Part shown: in pieces, positions 1-8,383 of the stretch | Layout: every line of letters starts with the position of its first letter | Numbering within the stretch: the first letter of the stretch is position 1 | Origin: Auxenochlorella pyrenoidosa | Lineage: Eukaryota; Chlorophyta; Trebouxiophyceae; Chlorellales; Chlorellaceae | Reading direction: 5' to 3' | Assembly: GCA_001430745.1 (NCBI GenBank) | Contig: KQ482053.1 | Coordinates: forward strand, 961,579-971,878 | Length of the DNA: 10,300 nt | The notes under the pieces: generated by a model | The model's database searches: none | What the model saw: only the letters and a program-made list of their open reading frames with translations | What the model was told of the DNA's origin: nothing | Program-made: the position numbers and the translations under genes

Positions 1-24
1 GGTGGTGGGTGGGGGGGGGGGGGG
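1..24. repeat. G-rich homopolymer tract
   Basis: The window opens with short G runs followed by 14 consecutive G (11-24). It could form a G-quadruplex on the plus strand. It lies upstream of the first recognised exon, probably in an intron of the USP48-like gene. The run length is the kind that sequencing often miscounts. Confidence 0.8.
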
Positions 25-215
25 CGTTTCAAGGATGAAGCAAATCAAGGATATAACCTGTGGGGGCCTTGTTGAACAGAAACAGGGATGAACCTGTGCC
101 CTCGCTACGTGAGAGCATGGAAGCTGGCTAGGTCCTGGAGGAGGCCACCGCCTTGCCATGCGTCGCACTTGCACCGCTGAAAAGGCTCCCTCCTCCTCCT
201 GTGTGCCATTTGCAG
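25..215 (+). other. Probable intronic sequence upstream of the first recognised exon
   Basis: No convincing coding exon was found here. The stretch ends in a pyrimidine-rich tract (about 187-210) and a TTTGCAG acceptor at 209-215 leading into the exon at 216. A possible donor (GTGAGAG, about 110) follows a very short open segment. Its phase does not clearly match the next exon, so no exon is called. Confidence 0.4.
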
Positions 216-2579
216 GGGCATTATTGCCACCTTGGTCGTGGAGCGAGGCGCCGGCGGCGGCTCTCCCGGAGCGAGCAGCCCCCCCCAGCAGGAGCAGCAG
301 CAGCAGCAGGAGGCGCACCCGCAAGGCGACGGCAGCGAGCCCGCCGCCACCACTGGCGTCCCATCTGGCGCGCAGCCCGGCGGGCGGGGGCAGCGCGGCG
401 GCCGCGTGGCGCAGCTGCAGGCAGAGGCGGCGGGCGGCGGGGAGACGAGCGGCAGCGACGGCGAGTATGTGCCGGGCAGAGAGCTCACAATCGGGACCGC
501 CTCAAACCCATACCAGACCAAACGGCCCAAGTCGGGACGCTTAGGTGGGCAGCCGCCGCCGAACCCTGCCCTTGGTTTGCTTTGCAGGGGCGTGTGTGGG
601 GCACCCTGCGCATCCGCCTTGAGTCGTCAGCCAGCGACCTGCAATTGTATCTTCGTAAGCCTGCATGTGACCTCAGCCCAGGCGCCAGCGAACGCAACAG
701 GACCCTGCTCCCTCCCTGCTGCTCCCCCTGCATCCCTCCTGCCAGCCACCCACCCCTGCCTCTTCCTCCACGCCCGCTGCCTCCACCCCACCCCCCGGTG
801 CAGTTGCCGCCGGCAGCGGACACCTGGACACCGACCCGCCGCTGTGCGCGCAGGCGGTGGCGGCGCGCGCGGCGGCGGCCAGGGCGGCCCGGCTGGTGTA
901 TTGCCAGGAGGAGGTGATGGTGGAGCTGGTGGGCAGCGAGGCCGAGGCGCTGGCGGCGGCCGGCGCAGCCGCCGCGGGCGCAGGTGGGCGCGCACAAGGA
1001 AAGGGGGGTGGGGTGGGCGCAGGTTGAAGAGGTGGGAGGAGCACGAGGCGGGCTCGTTTGCCGCAGGAGTAGGCGGGTGCGCTGAGTTCTAGATGGGCAT
1101 GGCAGTGGTTGGGACTTGACAGAGCAATCCGGCCAGTGAGACTGGCCCGGTGTTGACTGGGGGCATGGCCAGCGTGAGCACAAGGCCAGCCTGGCACCGC
1201 CCCCGTGGCCGCCCACTACAGCGCTCGCGGCCCGCTGCATGCCTGCTGCAGCAGGTGCACGCGTGCGCAGCTGGCAGCTGGCCGCGCTGCTCCCCACGGC
1301 TCAGCGCCCGCCCTGCCCGCGCGCCCGCCCGTCTGCCACACAATGCAGAGCGCAAGAGCAAGCGCGCGCGCAAGGGGCGCGCCCCCATCCGCGTCGACTC
1401 TGCCACCCCGCTGGACACCTTCAAGGCCCTCATCTGGGAGGCGCTGGGGGTGCACCCCCTGAACGCCCAGCTGTTCCTCCGGTGAGCCCCCTGCTGCATG
1501 TTTTCTCCAAGCAATGGGTCCTTGAAAGCGAGTGCGGCAGTGATGCTGATGCGTGCTCATCGGAGCCGTTCTTGCTGCATGGCTGGCTGTCTTCCCAGAG
1601 CCGCTCACCTCTGCACATGTTCAAGCGCATTGGGAATGCCCAAAGCCTGGAGACCCCGGCTGGCCACAGCTGCTGCGCATCGCCACGCGTGCTGTGCAGG
1701 GGCACGCCGGTGGCGCAGGACGGCTCCGCCACGCTGGCAGAGTGTGAGGTGTTCCCCGGCGACGAAGTCAAAGTGGTGAGCAGCGGGGGTGGGCTGCCTG
1801 CCCTTCCCAGGGGGGGTTCTGCCATAGGGAGGTGGTGTGTGGGTTGAGGCCAGCAGTTTGAATGGCAGGGGCAGGCGTGGGAAGGCCTCGCAGCGTGTTG
1901 GGGCGACAGCGGATGCGAGCACTGTGTGCTGGACGCCGCCGGAAAGCTTTGCCAGGCACTGCCGCTGCGCCTGCCCGTATTCCCGCCGTTGAGAATTGCC
2001 CTGCAAGCCTGCAGCCCCCCCCCCCCCCCCTCCCTCCACACACACCCACCACACACACACGCCACCACCGCCACCATCACCAAAACAAATGCAGGTTGAC
2101 AGCGGCGTGCACGACAGCAATGACTACGCTTCCATCCTTCCCTACAGCGGCAAAGGTGGGCCGCGGCTGCACTCTTCATTCATGCAGTCCTGCTGCCTCT
2201 TCTACAGCCCTCATGGAGCGAGCAGGGCAAACCTGCCTGCGCAGGTTGGTCCTTTTGCTGCTGAGCCTCTGCCCCTGACCTCATCCGCGCCCTGACTTCC
2301 TCCTGCCACCCCTGGCATGCCCCTTCGGCAGGTGGCCGGCAGCGGCGGGAGGCGGAGCGCGGCTTTGCCGGCACTGCACTCACGGGGCAGGCGCCCGCCA
2401 GCGGCACCGGCGGCGGCGGCTCCGCCGACGATGGCGGCAGCAACGCAGAGGGGGCCGTGGCAGGCAGCGCGGCGGCAGCGGGACAGCAGGAGGAGGGCGG
2501 GCCGATCGACATGGATGCTGAGCTGGCGGCTGCTGCGGCGGTAGAGCAGCAGGGCGAGCTGGCAGCCATGGCAGACTGA
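216..2579 (+). CDS. C-terminal part of a USP48/UBP26-like ubiquitin carboxyl-terminal hydrolase (5'-partial, spliced)
   Basis: Proposed exons: 216-468 (or 216-544), 588-654, 804-983, 1349-1481, 1700-1775, 2095-2155 and 2332-2579, with a TGA stop at 2577-2579. From 588 onward every GT-AG junction keeps the frame. Exons 1349-1481 and 1700-1775 encode a basic stretch, then a ubiquitin-like fold: VDSATPLDTFKALIWEALGV, a loop, then DGSATLAECEVFPGDEVKV. The tail has DYASILPYSGK and ERGFAGTALTG, which resemble as I recall them the segments ending plant UBP26 and animal USP48. It closes with an acidic Gly/Ala/Gln-rich end. USP48-family enzymes are nuclear cysteine proteases removing ubiquitin, including from histone H2B in plants. 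The catalytic Cys/His boxes are not here and must lie upstream. The exon at 216 encodes a low-complexity Gly/Gln/Ser linker with a short poly-Gln run, and its borders are the least certain. The UBL and tail are seen; the family name comes from remembered similarity. Confidence 0.66.
293..309 (+). repeat. CAG trinucleotide run (poly-Gln)
   Basis: A short run of CAG units within the first exon encodes QQQQQ in the favoured frame, inside a Gly/Pro/Ser/Gln-rich linker. Such runs are common in disordered parts of chlorophyte proteins. Confidence 0.7.
984..1348 (+). other. Intron of the USP48-like gene (365 nt)
   Basis: It runs from GTGGGC after the alanine-rich exon to the CAATGCAG acceptor before the basic stretch leading into the ubiquitin-like domain. 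Both sides agree in phase: one base carried over, two supplied. I see no gene or RNA structure in it. Confidence 0.6.
1776..2094 (+). other. Intron of the USP48-like gene (319 nt) with C and CA tracts
   Basis: The donor is GTGAGC after DEVKV and the acceptor is ATGCAG before VDSGV, phase 0 on both sides. The distal third holds 16 C in a row (2015-2030), then CA repeats. Together these make a very long pyrimidine-rich/CA tract ahead of the acceptor. Confidence 0.7.
2015..2080 (+). repeat. Poly-C tract followed by (CA)n/(CCA)n microsatellite
   Basis: Sixteen C are followed by interrupted CA and CCACC repeats, all within an intron just upstream of its acceptor. It is a simple-sequence repeat and probably polymorphic in length. 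Confidence 0.85.
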
Positions 2580-3766
2580 GGCGGCGCAGCATGCCGCCGG
2601 GAAGTTTAGGCAGGCTTTCTACATTTCCAACGCAGAATCGCATCTTTGTTCCCAGCAATGTCAATCCCCTTACGAGCAGGCAGGCCCCGCCAGCACACCT
2701 CAACCATGCAACAGCACTGCCTCCCTGGGCAGACCAGTCGACCGCCAGCAGCATTGGCAGGGCAGAGCCAGAGATTGACACTGGAGTGGCACGAATGTTT
2801 CCCTGGCTGCTTTGCAAGCGGGGTACTTTTGCAGGAAAGGCTGGGCTGCGACAACCTTGCTGTGTGCTGCAAATAGCCCACCTGCGTGCGCTGTGCTCCT
2901 CCTGACGGATGTCCCAAGGTGGCACACCGTGCGTCTGCATGACATGTTGCTGTATCCACAAAGGTAGGCTTGAGTGCGCAAGCAAGCACACCTTTGTCCT
3001 GCGCGGCGGCTGGCTGGCCATGCAGGGTAAGCTGTTGGGGCAGGGCAGGTGCATCATTAGGTCGGGGCTGGCGAGGAGCAAAGATCCAGGCTTTGCTGCC
3101 GGCAGGGGACGGTGCTGGTGTGCGGGAACGCTGGAACAAGCATCTGGCTTTTCCAAGCTGTTCAGCTGGAAGCATCTTCTGCACCTGCCCAAAGAGCTGG
3201 AGGTGCTCCCACATAGCAGCACCCATCTTGTATGCTGGGCTTGCAGGCCTGCCTTTTGAAGGCAGCACAGCCCTGCAGAACCCTGAGGCTAAGCCTTGAG
3301 ACTGGCAGATTGGATTGTTGGACGCTGAGCCTCCTGTTCATGTGTTCAGGAGGCGAGCAGGCACCGATCAAGAGAGGCCTGCCCAGCAGGCGTGCTCAGC
3401 GCAGACTAGGCGCGGCAAGGTGGCCTCAAGTGTTGCTGCTCCGCACTGTGTCATCCTGTTCTCCTTAGCCCTGACCCTTTCACTGCATACTCCAAGTTTC
3501 AATCCTTCAGCGCTCGACTTGCCACAACTAGCCCCAGGCGCCTCAGGCACGCAGGAGCTGCAGTGCCTCGCCTGCAGATCGTGGGCCCACCCTGCACAGG
3601 CGTCATATAGCGATGCTGCACGCTTATGCCTACCTGCTGCCGCCACTGCCGGCCCCGGCCCCGCCGCCGATGGTGGCGCTGCACCCGTCGCAGCTTGGCT
3701 TGGCCAAGCCACACTCTCTGTGTCCCCCCCCCCACCAGCCCCCTGCAGGAAGCCCTCTCTGAAGAC
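2580..3766. other. Intergenic: 3' UTR of the USP48-like gene and upstream region of the F-box gene
   Basis: About 1.2 kb without a gene I can support. No TGTAA or AATAAA was seen after the stop at 2579, so the end of the first transcript cannot be placed. The last part is pyrimidine-rich: a 10-C run at 3724-3733 leads into a strong CCCCCTGCAG acceptor ending at 3748. This suggests that the F-box gene has an intron just upstream of, or within, its first coding exon. Open stretches on the minus strand lack a start, consistent splice borders or recognisable domains. Confidence 0.5.
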
Positions 3767-5595
3767 ATGCCCCCGAGTGGCGGCACCACCATCCACCGCC
3801 TGCCCGATGACCTGCTGGCCCGGTGCCTGGACCCGCTGCCTGCAAAGGACAGGTGGGGCGGAGGGGACAGCTGGCAGCCTCCCACCCTGGTATTAGCACC
3901 TTGTGTGCCGCAGACCGCCCAGAAAGAGAACTCCCTTGGCTAACCGGCTGTCCCCTTTGACCTGCAGGCTGGCCAGCGCAGCGCTTGTGAGCAAGCGCTT
4001 CAGCGCCGTCGCCATCAAAACCCGGCGGCTCACCGTGCGCTTTGACCTGGAGGCCGCAGGCGGCGCCGCAGCTTTATTGCGTCGTCTGCAGTCGCTGCAG
4101 CCCTGGCTGCTCAAGCACGGCGACGCCCTGCAAGAGCTGCAGCTGGTCTGCAATGTCAACAGCGCTGAGACGGCGGGCATGCTGGAGGGCTGCCTCACGG
4201 CAGCAACAGGCGGGGGCTCTGGCAGCCTGCGCCGCCTGCAGCTGTATGCCAGTGGCGAAGAGGACAGCTTGCTGGCACTTGGCGGTTGGGCCTCGTTCAA
4301 CCACCTGCAGCAGCTGATTGTGACAGTTGGCGGCAAGCTGCAGCTGTTTGTTAGCCTGGAGGGCGCCTGCCAGCTGCAGAGGCTGAGCCTCACTGCCAGC
4401 ACGTTTGAGGTTGGCGGCGCAGCCAAGCTGCCGCCCTCGCTGACCAAGCTGGCGCTGTACAACAGGCAGCTCTGGCTGGGTGACCCTGGCAACCTGAATG
4501 ACCTGCAGGCAAGCCTGCTGCTGTCCTGCTGAGTCAAAGTGCCTACCTTTCGAAAACGGGAAGCTCCTCCCTGCACTCCCCTCGCCTCACGTGTGCTCTC
4601 TGCTCTTACCACCCCGGCACTACACGCAGGTTGGAAACCTGAGCTGCCTTCGCAGCCTGACCCTCGGCTGCTGTGACGACGTGCACGACCAAGGCTCAGA
4701 CGTCGCGCACCCGACCGGCGGGCTGTCCATGCTCCATGCGCTGCAGCACCTGAAGGCGTACGACTATTACGACATGGATTGGCTGCCGGCAGTGGCCCTG
4801 CACCTGTCGAGCCTGCAGGTGCTGGACATTTCGCACAAAGAAGTCGGCGAGCGGCCCGACAGGCACATTGCCGCCTTGGTGGACAGCTCGCTGCGGGCGC
4901 TGCCGCAGCTGCGCGGGCCGTGGCTGGACGTGGGATTCGACGGCCCCTCCTTCCCTGCGGCTGCCACGGCGCTGAGCAGCCTGCAGTGGCTCTACCTGGA
5001 CCGAGACGGGGACTTTGGGCTGCCGGCCGGCCCCTGGCAGCACAGCCTGCGCCGCGTAGTCCTGAGCCCTGTTGTTGCCACAGCAAGCACAGCCTTCCTC
5101 CAAGGCTCGCCAAAGCTGGAGCATGTCACCCTGCGGTGGTCTCTGTATGCAGGCATGGCCGAGCGTACCAAACACCGCTGAGATGCATTCTTTGACTGAG
5201 CTGCCCGGCACCCGCCCCTGCGCCGCCTTGACTGGCCGCTTCAGGTGTAGAATGGAGGTGTAGACTGCAGCCTTCTTCCGAGACCAGCTTCTGCCAAAGT
5301 GGGCTGGTAGTAGCCTTGGTCGCCAGCCTCTCCATGCCCCCTTGCTCTGCCCTTTCATCTCTTGCATGCTTTCTCCAGCGCTTCTTGCAGACTAAGTTTG
5401 AACCCGCATGTGGTTTTACAGCTCAGCGCGCCAGCCTCTGTGGCCGCTGTGCTGCACACTGTGCCACTCACCAAATGGGGGTCAGTTGGTGGTTTGGACC
5501 CTTCTGCTACTGCCTATGCAATGCGCTCCGCTGTGACTGATGCCAGGCTGTGGGAGCAGAGCTACACCGAGAGTGCGAGACGAGGGCAGCTGTAG
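3767..5595 (+). CDS. F-box / leucine-rich-repeat protein (448 aa, four coding exons)
   Basis: Exons: 3767-3852, 3968-4508, 4630-5144 and 5391-5595, stop TAG 5593-5595; all phases agree. Residues about 9-45 form an F-box: IHRLPDDLLARCLDPLPAKD, then LASAALVSKRF after the first intron. F-boxes bind SKP1 and place the protein in an SCF (SKP1-cullin-F-box) ubiquitin ligase, where the rest selects substrate. Residues about 60-375 hold irregular leucine-rich repeats, seen as recurring LxxLxLxx units such as LRRLQLYAS, LTKLALYN, LRSLTLGCC, LQVLDISH and LQWLYLD. The C-terminal exon adds 67 residues without repeats. Intron 2 (4509-4629) begins GCAAGC, a GC-AG intron. If the last intron is not removed, reading continues to a TGA at 5179-5181 and gives 392 residues. 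ATG 3767 is the first ATG after a strong acceptor-like site ending at 3748. An in-frame ATG at 3626 lies upstream, but its product is unnatural. The substrate is unknown. Confidence 0.75.
4509..4629 (+). other. GC-AG intron in the F-box/LRR gene
   Basis: The exon ends CAG and the intron begins GCAAGC, the classic GC-donor context; it ends ACGCAG before GTTGGAAAC. Both sides are phase 0 and the leucine-rich pattern continues across the junction (LNDLQ joined to VGNLSCLRSL). No good GT donor lies before the in-frame TGA at 4530-4532. Confidence 0.75.
5145..5390 (+). other. Probable 3' intron of the F-box/LRR gene (246 nt), retained-intron alternative
   Basis: The donor is GTATGC after TCTCT and the acceptor is the pyrimidine-rich CTTCTTGCAG. 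The phases match: two bases carried over, one supplied. Retention puts a stop 37 bases into the intron and removes the last 67 residues. The donor is not a perfect consensus, so the intron is likely but not certain. Confidence 0.55.
5416..5420 (-). promoter_or_regulatory. TGTAA on the minus strand, possible poly(A) signal
   Basis: TTACA on the plus strand reads TGTAA on the minus strand. It sits about 190 bases beyond a minus-strand TAA at 5609-5611 and would fit the 3' UTR of a leftward transcript. It overlaps the last exon/intron region of the F-box gene, so it may be chance. Confidence 0.25.
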
Positions 5596-5601
5596 AGAGG
5601 G

Positions 5602-5607
5602 AATAAA
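5602..5607 (+). promoter_or_regulatory. AATAAA, possible poly(A) signal for the F-box/LRR gene
   Basis: AATAAA starts six bases after the TAG stop at 5593-5595. This spacing is very short but supports 5595 as the true end of the coding region. Green algae more often use TGTAA, and none was found nearby on this strand. Confidence 0.35.
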
Positions 5608-5608
5608 A

Positions 5609-7190
5609 TTAAGCATGCCAGCAGTTGCACGGGTGCAATGTCGCGGTCATGCATGCAGGGGCGCCCTCGCCAGCCTGCCGCTGGTTGTTGGCCCAAGCCT
5701 GTGCCAGCCAAAGGGCACGTGAGGAGGCAGGCGTAAAGGACCAGGCTGGTGCCAGCGCCCTCTTGCACCTTGCACCTGCCCAAATGCTGGCTGCCGGCGC
5801 TGCACTCGGCCTTGCTGGCAAACTCGGCGCCGAGGCGCTGACCTGCAGCACAGCAGGCAGGGGCAGGGAATTGAGCAAGGGCCAAGGATTGGGGGAGGGG
5901 GGCAGCGGGCCGGCGATGGCACAGGCACGCGTCCCACCTGCCCACGCAGGGCCACCCTCTGCATGCCGCCAGCCGGGCAAGGCAACAAGCAGCACGAGGT
6001 CAGTCGGCAGCAACGCACCCGAGCCGTTGGGTCGAGGCGCGCCGCCGCTGCTGCTGGCCTACCGCCGGCCTGCCCGGCGGGTGTTCGCACACCAAGGGCA
6101 GCAGCTTGCATGCGCATCCTACGCCTGCCAGCTGCTGCAGCTCCGAGCGCGGCGCTGTACAGGCATGCGCCCGTGCAGCCTGGGGCGCATGGTGGGTGCT
6201 GCCCACCTGCCTCCCAGCATGGCCCCGCGCCCAGCCGGACCCGCTCCTCCCGGGGGCTGCCCTGCTGGGCCAGCTGAAGGGCGTGGTAGCCAGCTGCTAG
6301 CTGCCGGTCGTGCGGCGCCGCATCTCCCACAGCAGGCAGGGTGGCAGCTGAGTGCTGGCCTGCTGGCGCTGCCCTGGCCCCGCAAGCGCGAGCAGTCTGG
6401 GGAGGAGCATGCCGGATTCAGGCCCAGCTCCGACCCCACTGCTGCCTGCGGGCGAACGAATGCAGGGGCAGGTGGAGTGGGTCTGGGCGCCAGCGTTGGC
6501 ACGGCTGGAGGTGCAAGGTGGAGGCAGGCCAGGGTGCGCCGTGCGAGAGCCATCGGGCAGAGGTCTCTGACCCTCTCAGCACCCACCGCTCGCAGTAGCA
6601 GAGCACCCACCTGTAGGCTGGACCAGGCAGCAGCTTGCCGCGGTTCACATCAAAGCGGTGCCCCACCCTTGGGATGCCGCTCTCAGGCCTCTGAGCAAGG
6701 ACAAGGCTGGCGCCGCACCAAGTGTTGGCCACACTTCCGGTACTCGGGAGGGGCCATGCAGTGGTCGTGGCAGCTGCAGTACATGGAGGGCGTTTTTGAA
6801 TGGACTCAATGACGGTTGGGCGGTCCCACAACAAGGCAGGCACCACCAGGGCATTCCCTGGCACATGTACTCTGCTGCCCCCGCACACGAGAGCTGCGGG
6901 CACCACTACAGTGGTCGGCAGAGGGCGGCGGGCCGCAGCTCACCCACCTTACAGCCCACAGCTGCGATCTTGCCATCCTGGACGCGTTGCAAAGCCACCA
7001 GTGTGCTCAGGATGGGTTGTTACGGCAGCTGCTGCGGCTTCTCTGCCAGCAGCCCACTGTCCTACACTTGCAGCCGGCGGCACGCTGCCGGCTTCTAACG
7101 ATAGGTCCGAGCAAGAGGAGCTCATCGAAGCTGACAAATGTAGAACTGGGCGCCCTGTTGGGGACAAACAAGGGCGTGCGGTGCTGGGGC
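5609..7190 (-). other. Possible leftward spliced gene, model unresolved
   Basis: Several minus-strand segments read like exons, but I could not join them all in phase. About 7100-7190 encodes TPLFVPNRAPSSTFVSFDEL. 6948-7005 encodes LVALQRVQDGKIAAVGCK and ends at a GTGGGT donor. About 6700-6770 encodes a Cys-rich stretch containing CHDHCMAPPEYRKCGQHL. 6611-6681 encodes GIPRVGHRFDVNRGKLLPG and also ends at a GTGGGT donor. Near 5790-5867 there is GAEFASKAECSAGSQHL, preceded by CTGCAG. A last open segment from about 5698 ends at TAA 5609-5611. No domain was recognised and no start codon is convincing. The segments may belong to one Cys-containing protein, to more than one gene, or be chance reading in GC-rich DNA. 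Confidence 0.25.
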
Positions 7191-7245
7191 ACAGCACGCA
7201 CCTTCAGTGCCCGTGTTCTGCCCACCTGTGTACTATTTCGCAAGC
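5612..7245. other. Long stretch without a confirmed gene
   Basis: Between the F-box gene and the next plus-strand start there are 1.6 kb with no plus-strand exon that I can support. A long plus-strand open frame (5625-6812) has no domain, an Ala/Arg/Pro-rich composition and no splice support; I treat it as chance. The only coding-like signals are the minus-strand segments in the entry for 5609-7190. The last 50-200 bases should include the promoter and 5' UTR of the gene starting at 7246. No TATA box or other element was recognised. Confidence 0.4.
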
Positions 7246-8383
7246 ATGGATCCACTTCTGGGCAGGCGCATAGAGGTACTTTTGTTTGCGGCCTCCCTGG
7301 GAGCTGCAGCGCTGCTGGGAGGCGGTCGGGGCAATCGCAGCTCTCAGTGTGCTCTGGGGCCTCCCCAGCCCCTGTCAGCTGTCCTGTGCCCTCGGACAAC
7401 CTGATGCAGGCCCCAGGGGGACTGCTGCTGCCCACAGAGAGCCCACCAGCTGTCCCGCCTGGCACCCCCCAAACGTGCAGGTGCTGTGGAAGATTGTGGA
7501 CGATGAGACCAATCAGGCAGTGACCAAGGTCAGGAGGCGGGCCGCGAGGGCAGGCGGGCCCCGAGCAGCCTGCCAGGGGGCCCTCATGACGGCGCCTGCC
7601 GGCGGGCTGTTTGGCAGCTGAAGCGGCGGCCCCTGCCCCTCCCCTGCAGTGGTGGGGCGCCCTGATCATCAACCGCAACTTCACGCAGACAGACAGCTTC
7701 GGCCGGCCCGTCTACATCCTCAAGTGAGGCTGGCTGTTGGTGCTGGCCGGGTGGCCTCTGCAGTGGCCCCGGGTGGCCCTCGCGCGCTCCCAGCCCCGCG
7801 CCTTTTAAACTTGGGCTGTTTACGGCTGCCTACGCCCCGCAGATACGACGCCTGGCCGGAGATGGGCTTTGGGGAGGACATGTCGCAGGTCTCCTTCGTG
7901 AGCCAAAGTGAGCACGTTTTACCCCTTCGGGCGCGCTGCTGCCGCGCCCGCCTGTTCCAGAGGGTTCCACCAAAGCTTGCTGGTCTGCAAGCAGGCAGCC
8001 ATGCACACCTGCAAAGGCGGTCCGGTGACTGGTCTCTGGAAGGCGGTGGCCCACTAGGCAGCAACAGCGGCGCAGCCAGCAAGCGCATGGTGGCTGCAAC
8101 GCAGCATGCGCTCGGGTCATGACAGCGCTGGCCAGCAGACGGGCGGGCGCAGCCTTCTGTGTGTCCCGCATGTGGCTCCATCGCCACAGCGAGGTGCCAG
8201 TACGCAAGCTCTCTCCTTCGGACCATCTTGGGTGCAGATGTGCTGCTGGACCTGGGCACTGGCCAGGAGCTGGACTGGCGGGTGCCGCAGGTGGTGATGA
8301 TGGCGCCGCCCGCGGCCATGGCGCCGCAGCAGCCTGCGATGGCAGCGCCGCAGCAGCCGCCCGCGGCCATGCCGCCGCAGTGA
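7246..8383 (+). CDS. Small Tudor-like protein with Pro/Gln/Ala/Met tail (136 aa, five exons)
   Basis: Exons: 7246-7275, 7481-7528, 7650-7723, 7843-7907 and 8190-8383, stop TGA 8381-8383. Each intron is GT-AG (205, 121, 119 and 282 nt), and the phases agree at all four junctions, which strongly supports the model. The order is GRRIEVLWKIVDDE (6-19), WWGALI (27-32), VYILKYDAWPEMGFGED (about 47-63), VSFVS (67-71), a hydrophobic segment (80-94) and ELDWR (99-103). This beta-rich pattern (basic GRRxEVxW, paired Trp, Y-D then V-x-F) resembles Tudor/chromo-barrel domains that bind methylated Lys or Arg in histones and other proteins. I cannot confirm aromatic-cage residues, so the call is tentative. 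Residues 104-136 form a low-complexity tail with repeated APQQP and PAAM units. No signal peptide or membrane segment was seen. ATG 7246 is the first ATG in the open frame. Confidence 0.7.
8310..8380 (+). repeat. Degenerate tandem repeat in coding sequence (Pro/Gln/Ala/Met tail)
   Basis: Near-repeated units built on GCGGCCATG and GCGCCGCAGCAGCC encode alternating PAAM, APQQP and PQQPP motifs at the end of the Tudor-like protein. It is likely disordered and likely to vary in copy number between strains. Confidence 0.65.

Noticed and set aside
153..917. Plus-strand open frame running through several exons and introns of the USP48-like gene
   Set aside because: Before 588 its translation is almost pure Arg/Ala/Gly in the linker region. 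Only the part at 588-654 is used in the proposed model.
2606..3268. Minus-strand open frame with a natural-looking piece (MGAAMWEHLQLFGQVQKM)
   Set aside because: Only a short piece looks coding; no consistent splice borders, start or domain. Left as intergenic.
3626..3766. Upstream in-frame ATG for the F-box gene
   Set aside because: The added residues are Arg/Cys/Pro-rich and cross a 10-C tract and an obvious splice acceptor ending at 3748, so this is more likely intron or 5' UTR.
3893..5113. Long minus-strand open frame (406 codons) opposite the F-box/LRR gene
   Set aside because: It is antisense to exons with a clear F-box and leucine-rich pattern. Its Ala/Arg/Ser/Cys-rich translation is typical of reading the opposite strand of GC-rich coding DNA.
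6190..6206. Small hairpin GGTGGG-TGCTG-CCCACC
   Set aside because: A six-base stem is expected often by chance in DNA this GC-rich; nothing links it to a terminator or RNA gene.
5625..6812. Plus-strand open frame of 395 codons
   Set aside because: No domain, no splice support, and Ala/Arg/Pro/Gly-rich composition as expected from chance open frames at this GC content.
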